DNA of 64,000 nt, from positions 186,001-250,000 of the forward strand of contig NZ_AULL01000017.1 of assembly GCF_000422265.1 (NCBI RefSeq). Reading direction: 5' to 3'. Origin of the DNA: Kaistella palustris DSM 21579. GTDB lineage: Bacteria; Bacteroidota; Bacteroidia; Flavobacteriales; Weeksellaceae. The notes under the pieces were generated by a model. It did not search any database and had not been told where the DNA came from. It saw nothing but the letters and a program-made list of their open reading frames with translations. Positions 59,469 through 64,000 of this stretch are shown here, piece after piece; positions within the stretch are counted from its first letter, which is position 1, and every line of letters begins with the position of its first letter. A program made the position numbers and the translations under genes.

Positions 59469-62400
59469 ATGCAGTTAAAACCCATTCACCAAACTTTTTT
59501 GCCCGATTTGCTGAAGAACGAATTTGGAAAAGAGATCTTTCAAACCTTAGAGCAGACTCAGCATTTATCGGTGCGGGGTTTTGCCGGTTCCTCTCCGTCG
59601 ATATTTACGGCTGAACTTTTCCTTATTTACAAAAAAACAGTACTTTTTCTTATCGAAGACCGTGAAGAAGCGCTTTACGTGACCTCGGAAATGGAGGATC
59701 TGCTGGGCAAAGAACACGTGCTGTATTTCCCGTCTTCGCATCTGGAGCCTTATCAGATCGAAAAAACGCAGAATGCAAATCTGGTCTTAAGAACTGAGGT
59801 CATCAACAAGCTTACGTCGGGCACACGGCCGAAAGTAATTATTGCAGGTTTTTCTGCGATGGCCGAGAAAGTATTGAGAAAAAAGGATTTCAACGCCATT
59901 TCACATAAGATTACAGCCGGCGAAAGTCTGGATTTTGATTTTACCGGGGAACTGCTGCATCAGTTTAATTTTAATCTGACTGATTTCGTGTCCGAACCCG
60001 GCGAATTTTCCGTGCGTGGCGGGATTGTAGATGTTTTTTCCTATTCCAATGAAGAACCGTACAGGATTACTTTTTTTGGGAATCAGATCGAAAGCATAAA
60101 AACCTTTAATATAGAAACTCAGCTGACCAATGGCAAAGTCAACAGTTTTCAGTTGGTTTCAAATATGAATTTTGCTTCGTCGGCTGATAAGGTTTCACTG
60201 CTGGAACTTTTACCGAAAGAAAGTTTCATTGTCTCGAAAAATGCATTTGCAGGCCTCAGAAAAATCAAGGAATTTTACGCCAAAGCGGAAGATAAATTTG
60301 CGCTTTTCACCACCGATATCAGGCATCAGGCGCCGGAAGAACTTTTTCTGTCGGAACCTGAACTGGTAAGCGATTACCGGAAATTCAAGACCATTGATTT
60401 TACGCTTGATGAATTGCGGATTGATGGATTACAGTCTCAGACACTTGAAATATCCCAGACGCAACAACCATCCTTTCATAAGAATTTTGAACTTCTTATG
60501 GACGATCTAAAAGAAAAACAGCAGGAAAATTTCGATATCTGGATCTCGTTTTCCACAGAAAAACAAAAAGAAAGGCTCGAAAGTATTTTTGAAGATTTGG
60601 CTGGGAATGCACTTTCTGATTCAGAAGCGAACGATGCTGTTGCCAAACCGCCGGTAGTATTCAAATGTTTTAAATCTGAAATTCACGAGGGTTTTGTAGA
60701 TTCTGCCCACAAAATTTCAGTGTACACGGATCACCAGATTTTTGACCGGTACCAAAGGTTTAAAGCAAAAAACACTTTTGCGAAATCGGAACAGCTCACG
60801 CTGAAGGATCTTATGCAGATGAAAGTGGGCGACTATATTACACACATTGATCACGGCATCGGTAAGTTCATGGGTCTGGTCAAGGTAAATAATAACGGAA
60901 AAGTGCAGGAATGTTTTAAACTCACTTACAAAAATGGCGACCTGCTTTATGTAAGCATTCATTCGCTGCATAAAATCTCGAAATACAACGGCCCCGACGG
61001 AAAGGAGATCGTGTTGTCCAAACTCGGTTCGCCTGCCTGGAAATCATTAAAACAAAAAACGAAAGCGAAAGTAAAACAGCTTGCTTTCGATCTGATACGG
61101 CTTTACGCGGAAAGAAAATCGGCGAAAGGATTTGCTTTTGCACCGGATTCTTATCTGCAGAATGAACTCGAGGCAAGTTTTATTTATGAAGACACGCCCG
61201 ACCAGGAAAAAGCAACGGTGGATGTGAAAAGTGACATGGAAAACGATAACGTGATGGACCGCCTGATCTGCGGCGATGTAGGATTCGGGAAAACGGAAAT
61301 TGCGATCCGCGCCGCTTTTAAAGCAGCAACCGACGGTAAACAGGTTGCGGTACTGGTGCCGACCACGATCTTAGCATTCCAGCATTACCGCAGTTTCCAG
61401 GAAAGGCTGAAGGAATTTCCGGTAAACATTTCCTATATGAACAGATTCCGCACGGCCAAGCAAAAAGCAGAAACCCTCGCCGGCCTCGCAAGCGGAATGA
61501 TCGATATCGTGATCGGAACACACCAACTCGTAAGTCCAAATGTAAAGTTTAAGGATCTGGGCCTTTTGATCATCGATGAAGAACATAAATTTGGAGTATC
61601 AGTAAAAGACAAACTGAAAACTTTGAAAAGCAATATCGATACGCTTACACTTACTGCTACACCAATACCGCGCACTTTACAGTTTTCGCTTATGGCGGCG
61701 CGCGATCTTTCGGTGATCAAAACACCACCGCCCAACCGCCAGCCGGTGGAAACGCATATTGTCGGTTTTAATGAGGAAACAATTCGCGATGCGGTTTCCT
61801 ATGAAATTCAGCGGGACGGCCAGGTTTATTTCATCAATAACCGGATTGAAAATCTGAAGGATATTGCGGGACTTATCCAGCGTCTGGTGCCCGATGCCCG
61901 CGTGATTACAGGTCACGGGCAGATGGAAGGGAAACAGCTCGAACGGAATATTCTCGATTTTATGGAAGGGAAATATGATGTGCTGGTCTCTACCACGATC
62001 ATCGAAAGTGGCGTAGATGTCCCGAATGCGAATACGATCTTCATTAATGATGCTCAGCGTTTTGGTATGGCCGATCTGCACCAGATGCGAGGCCGCGTAG
62101 GACGGAGCAACAGGAAAGCCTTTTGTTTCCTGATCACGCCGCCGTTTGATATGATGACCTCTGAAGCGCGCAAACGCCTGGAAGCTATCGAGCAGTTTTC
62201 GGATCTTGGCAGTGGATTTCAGATTGCGATGAAGGATCTTGAGATTCGCGGTGCCGGTGATCTGTTGGGTGGTGAACAAAGCGGTTTCATCAATGAAATG
62301 GGTTTTGACACCTACCAGAAAATCATGCAGGAAGCTTTGGAAGAACTTCAGAACGATACCGAGTTCGAAAATTTATTTGAAAATGAAGAGGACCGCCAAA

Positions 62401-62888
62401 AACTTTTCAAGTCGACCAAAGATGTTAATATTGATACTGACCTGGAATTAATGCTGCCGGATTCTTACGTTCAAAGTATTGAAGAGCGGCTCTCACTCTA
62501 TCAGAAACTTGCGGATATTCAGGATAAAGAAAATCTGCAGAAATTTACAGCAGATATGGAGGACCGTTTTGGTCTTTTACCACCGGAAGCCAAAAACCTG
62601 ATAAAATCTGTAGAGCTGAAATGGATCGCCGCCGAAATTGGCTTTGATAAAATTGTGGTGAAAAACGGAATTTTCCTCGGATATTTCCCGCCGAATCCAC
62701 AGGATAAATTTTACCAAAGCGGGAAATTCCGAAACATCATTTCCTATCTTAACCGAAATCCCAAAGAGGCAACTTTGAAGGAAAAAGCCGGCAAAGAAGG
62801 CAGCCAACTATTAATGCGAAAAGAAAATGTGCAGAATGTAGATGAGGTAAATGCAGTTCTGGAGCGGATACTTGAAAATAAGGAATAA
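59469..62888 (+). CDS. mfd: Transcription-repair coupling factor
   Basis: A 1139-residue protein that removes RNA polymerase stalled at DNA lesions and recruits UvrA. Layout: UvrB-like N-terminal domains (about 1-330, SVRGGIVDVFSYSNEEPYRI near 180), the RNA polymerase-interaction domain with KVGDYITHIDHGIGKFMGL (about 452-470), and an SF2 translocase with Walker A DVGFGKTE (about 602-609), IIDEEHKFGV, TATPIPRTLQFS, VSTTIIESGVDVPNAN and the HQMRGRVGRSNRKAF motif, ending in the autoinhibitory C-terminal domain. It is of full family length and transcribed alone. Confidence 0.95.
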   Translation: MQLKPIHQTFLPDLLKNEFGKEIFQTLEQTQHLSVRGFAGSSPSIFTAELFLIYKKTVLFLIEDREEALYVTSEMEDLLGKEHVLYFPSSHLEPYQIEKTQNANLVLRTEVINKLTSGTRPKVIIAGFSAMAEKVLRKKDFNAISHKITAGESLDFDFTGELLHQFNFNLTDFVSEPGEFSVRGGIVDVFSYSNEEPYRITFFGNQIESIKTFNIETQLTNGKVNSFQLVSNMNFASSADKVSLLELLPKESFIVSKNAFAGLRKIKEFYAKAEDKFALFTTDIRHQAPEELFLSEPELVSDYRKFKTIDFTLDELRIDGLQSQTLEISQTQQPSFHKNFELLMDDLKEKQQENFDIWISFSTEKQKERLESIFEDLAGNALSDSEANDAVAKPPVVFKCFKSEIHEGFVDSAHKISVYTDHQIFDRYQRFKAKNTFAKSEQLTLKDLMQMKVGDYITHIDHGIGKFMGLVKVNNNGKVQECFKLTYKNGDLLYVSIHSLHKISKYNGPDGKEIVLSKLGSPAWKSLKQKTKAKVKQLAFDLIRLYAERKSAKGFAFAPDSYLQNELEASFIYEDTPDQEKATVDVKSDMENDNVMDRLICGDVGFGKTEIAIRAAFKAATDGKQVAVLVPTTILAFQHYRSFQERLKEFPVNISYMNRFRTAKQKAETLAGLASGMIDIVIGTHQLVSPNVKFKDLGLLIIDEEHKFGVSVKDKLKTLKSNIDTLTLTATPIPRTLQFSLMAARDLSVIKTPPPNRQPVETHIVGFNEETIRDAVSYEIQRDGQVYFINNRIENLKDIAGLIQRLVPDARVITGHGQMEGKQLERNILDFMEGKYDVLVSTTIIESGVDVPNANTIFINDAQRFGMADLHQMRGRVGRSNRKAFCFLITPPFDMMTSEARKRLEAIEQFSDLGSGFQIAMKDLEIRGAGDLLGGEQSGFINEMGFDTYQKIMQEALEELQNDTEFENLFENEEDRQKLFKSTKDVNIDTDLELMLPDSYVQSIEERLSLYQKLADIQDKENLQKFTADMEDRFGLLPPEAKNLIKSVELKWIAAEIGFDKIVVKNGIFLGYFPPNPQDKFYQSGKFRNIISYLNRNPKEATLKEKAGKEGSQLLMRKENVQNVDEVNAVLERILENKE

Positions 62889-63106
62889 AAGGTGGAAGCA
62901 TTTAAGTAAAACTTCCGCTGGAGAAGAAGCTACTTGAAATAAAATCTTTTTTGGCGTGGTTGTAAGTCATTGGCAATAATAAAAGTGAAATTCAGTTTGA
63001 AAATAAAGTTCCTTTATAATTGATATATTTCAGACCAGGCCGGCTTTTACTTTGAGTCGAAACATTTGTAAACTGTAACTGCTGGTTTCCATTTCTAAAA
63101 AATGTC
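62889..63106. other. AT-rich intergenic region between mfd and the lipoprotein gene
   Basis: About 220 bases. A weak hairpin (GTGGAAG / CTTCCGC, 62892-62918) without a T-run could terminate mfd transcription; otherwise nothing identifiable. Confidence 0.4.
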
Positions 63107-63114
63107 TACTTTTG
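63107..63114 (+). promoter_or_regulatory. -7 promoter box of the lipoprotein gene
   Basis: TACTTTTG, 18 bases before the ATG at 63133. Confidence 0.5.
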
Positions 63115-63132
63115 CTAAAATTATTTTTAAAG

Positions 63133-63963
63133 ATGAAAAGCCTTTTACCGATATTTTCTTTACTCTTCAGTGCGGTTGTTTTATGGTCCTGCGAACCGGG
63201 CCGCGACGAAAACGGCGACTTTCTGTTTGGCGTCGATCCGGGTTCCGGCGGCACACCGGTAACTGCAAGCCGGCTTTTAAAAAAAATGTCTTCACATGAA
63301 CTGAACGAGGATACAGGTGAATGGGAAGACAGTGATATTACATACAATTACACCGACAGGAAACTGGTTTCCTACACTGAAAACGGTGGCGAACCCACGG
63401 TATTTACCTACAACGCAAACAACAGAATCTCGGGTTTATCGAATTCCGGGCAATCTGCATCATTTGAATACAGCGGTTCAACACTGTCGAAAATAGTGAC
63501 TACAATTCCGGAATTCGCCACGATTACATCCGACTTTACATACACAAATGCACAATTGACCAAAACCGTTTCCGTGCAGGAATATACGTTTCCAGTTCCA
63601 TCAAAACTTTATATAGAAACCACTTATGCTTATACCGGAGCCAATATGACCACGGCAACTGTAAAATCCGGCATGTATGTAAACGGTGAACTGCAGCTCA
63701 GTCCCGAAATTCAGGTTCTGACCTTTGAATACGACACTAAAAAATCACCTTATCAGCTTTTACCGCGGGAATTTATTTTGTTCCTCACGGGAATCGGTCC
63801 GCAGGGCGCGGCTTATCTTTCGGCCAATAATTTCACCAAATTTACAAGTACGGTCGGCCCGGTTTCAGATGTGTCGGCATTTACCTATACGTATGATTCC
63901 CAAAACTATCCGACCCTGATGAAAGGTCCTGAAGAGGAAACGGTAAAATTTGAATACCAATAA
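63133..63963 (+). CDS. Lipoprotein with short tyrosine-rich repeat units
   Basis: A 276-residue lipoprotein (lipobox LWSC, Cys20). The mature protein shows repeated short units resembling YD/RHS-like beta repeats: ITYNYTDRKLVSYTENG, FTYNANNRISGLSNSG, FEYSGSTLSKIVT, FTYTNAQLTKTVS, FTYTYDSQNYPTLMKG. It is a Bacteroidota type often annotated as hypothetical or DUF4595-like. Probably exposed at the outer membrane. Its stop lies nine bases before the pth start, so the two could be cotranscribed. Confidence 0.65.
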   Translation: MKSLLPIFSLLFSAVVLWSCEPGRDENGDFLFGVDPGSGGTPVTASRLLKKMSSHELNEDTGEWEDSDITYNYTDRKLVSYTENGGEPTVFTYNANNRISGLSNSGQSASFEYSGSTLSKIVTTIPEFATITSDFTYTNAQLTKTVSVQEYTFPVPSKLYIETTYAYTGANMTTATVKSGMYVNGELQLSPEIQVLTFEYDTKKSPYQLLPREFILFLTGIGPQGAAYLSANNFTKFTSTVGPVSDVSAFTYTYDSQNYPTLMKGPEEETVKFEYQ

Positions 63964-63972
63964 ATTTTCTGC

Positions 63973-64000
63973 ATGAAATACCTGATCGTAGGTCTTGGAA
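63973..64000 (+). CDS. pth: Peptidyl-tRNA hydrolase, N-terminal start (partial)
   Basis: Only the first nine codons are in the window: MKYLIVGLG, the usual beginning of Pth (continuing NPG in the family). The enzyme recycles peptidyl-tRNAs released from ribosomes. The call rests on this short but characteristic start. Confidence 0.6.

Noticed and set aside
61677-62279. A 200-codon open frame antisense to mfd
   Set aside because: A shadow of the conserved translocase coding sequence, without recognisable motifs.

Overview
The window reads as a stretch of chromosome from a Bacteroidota bacterium of the Flavobacteriia, most likely the Chryseobacterium/Kaistella/Epilithonimonas group (Weeksellaceae). 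Three things point there. Gene starts lack Shine-Dalgarno sequences but are often preceded by the Bacteroidota -7 box TAnnTTTG. Two secreted proteins carry type IX secretion (T9SS) C-terminal sorting domains. Several families are largely restricted to this group: exosortase XrtF with its partner, DUF5689, DUF4293, DUF6146-like and DUF6702-like proteins, Oar-like TonB receptors, and a rho with a long Asn/Gly/Gln-rich insertion. Genes are dense. I saw no prophage, insertion sequence, CRISPR array, rRNA or tRNA, and no gene-free stretch longer than about 250 bases.

Layout. 1-8.7 kb holds housekeeping genes on both strands: a sulfatase-like tail, a zinc metallopeptidase, PruA, a DtxR/MntR-type regulator, threonine aldolase, FabI, Tag, a nucleoside phosphorylase, a SUI1-like factor and two small stress-type proteins. 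8.8-15.2 kb is a GbsR/MarR regulator plus a complete RND tripartite efflux pump, with a 15-bp palindrome over the regulator's promoter. 15.3-27.7 kb has a SpoU methyltransferase, a seven-repeat T9SS surface protein whose promoter spacer is a (TA)12 microsatellite, MutS, an MsbA-like ABC exporter, Rho, superoxide dismutase and a secreted EEP-family nuclease/phosphatase. 27.9-32.2 kb is a TonB receptor with a DUF5689 lipoprotein.

32.3-36.7 kb is the most system-like block. An Rrf2 regulator precedes a Ric/ScdA di-iron repair protein fused to two DUF2249 domains, then a DUF1858 plus two-DUF2249 protein, a 12-helix membrane protein with a threefold internal repeat like heme-copper oxidase subunit I, and a MIP18-type Fe-S assembly factor. 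I infer a nitrosative-stress / Fe-S repair module.

36.7-41.3 kb has an AmgK-like kinase, a stand-alone RapZ C-terminal domain, a MurU-like nucleotidyltransferase and a LOG-family protein (probable MurNAc recycling), diverging from the XrtF exosortase pair. 41.3-54.4 kb is mostly minus strand: a CDF transporter, Asd, an Oar-like receptor, NadC/NadB, a nitroreductase, RNase HI, DnaB and an MFS transporter, plus a candidate structured RNA near 53.05 kb. 54.4-64 kb has an SMR transporter, a second T9SS protein, a GH3-family enzyme, small envelope proteins, Mfd, a lipoprotein and the start of pth.

Several genes appear to be transcribed from the first base of the start codon (TAnnTTTG, four bases, ATG), so leaderless translation seems common here. 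All identifications rest on reading motifs and family patterns by eye; no database search was run.
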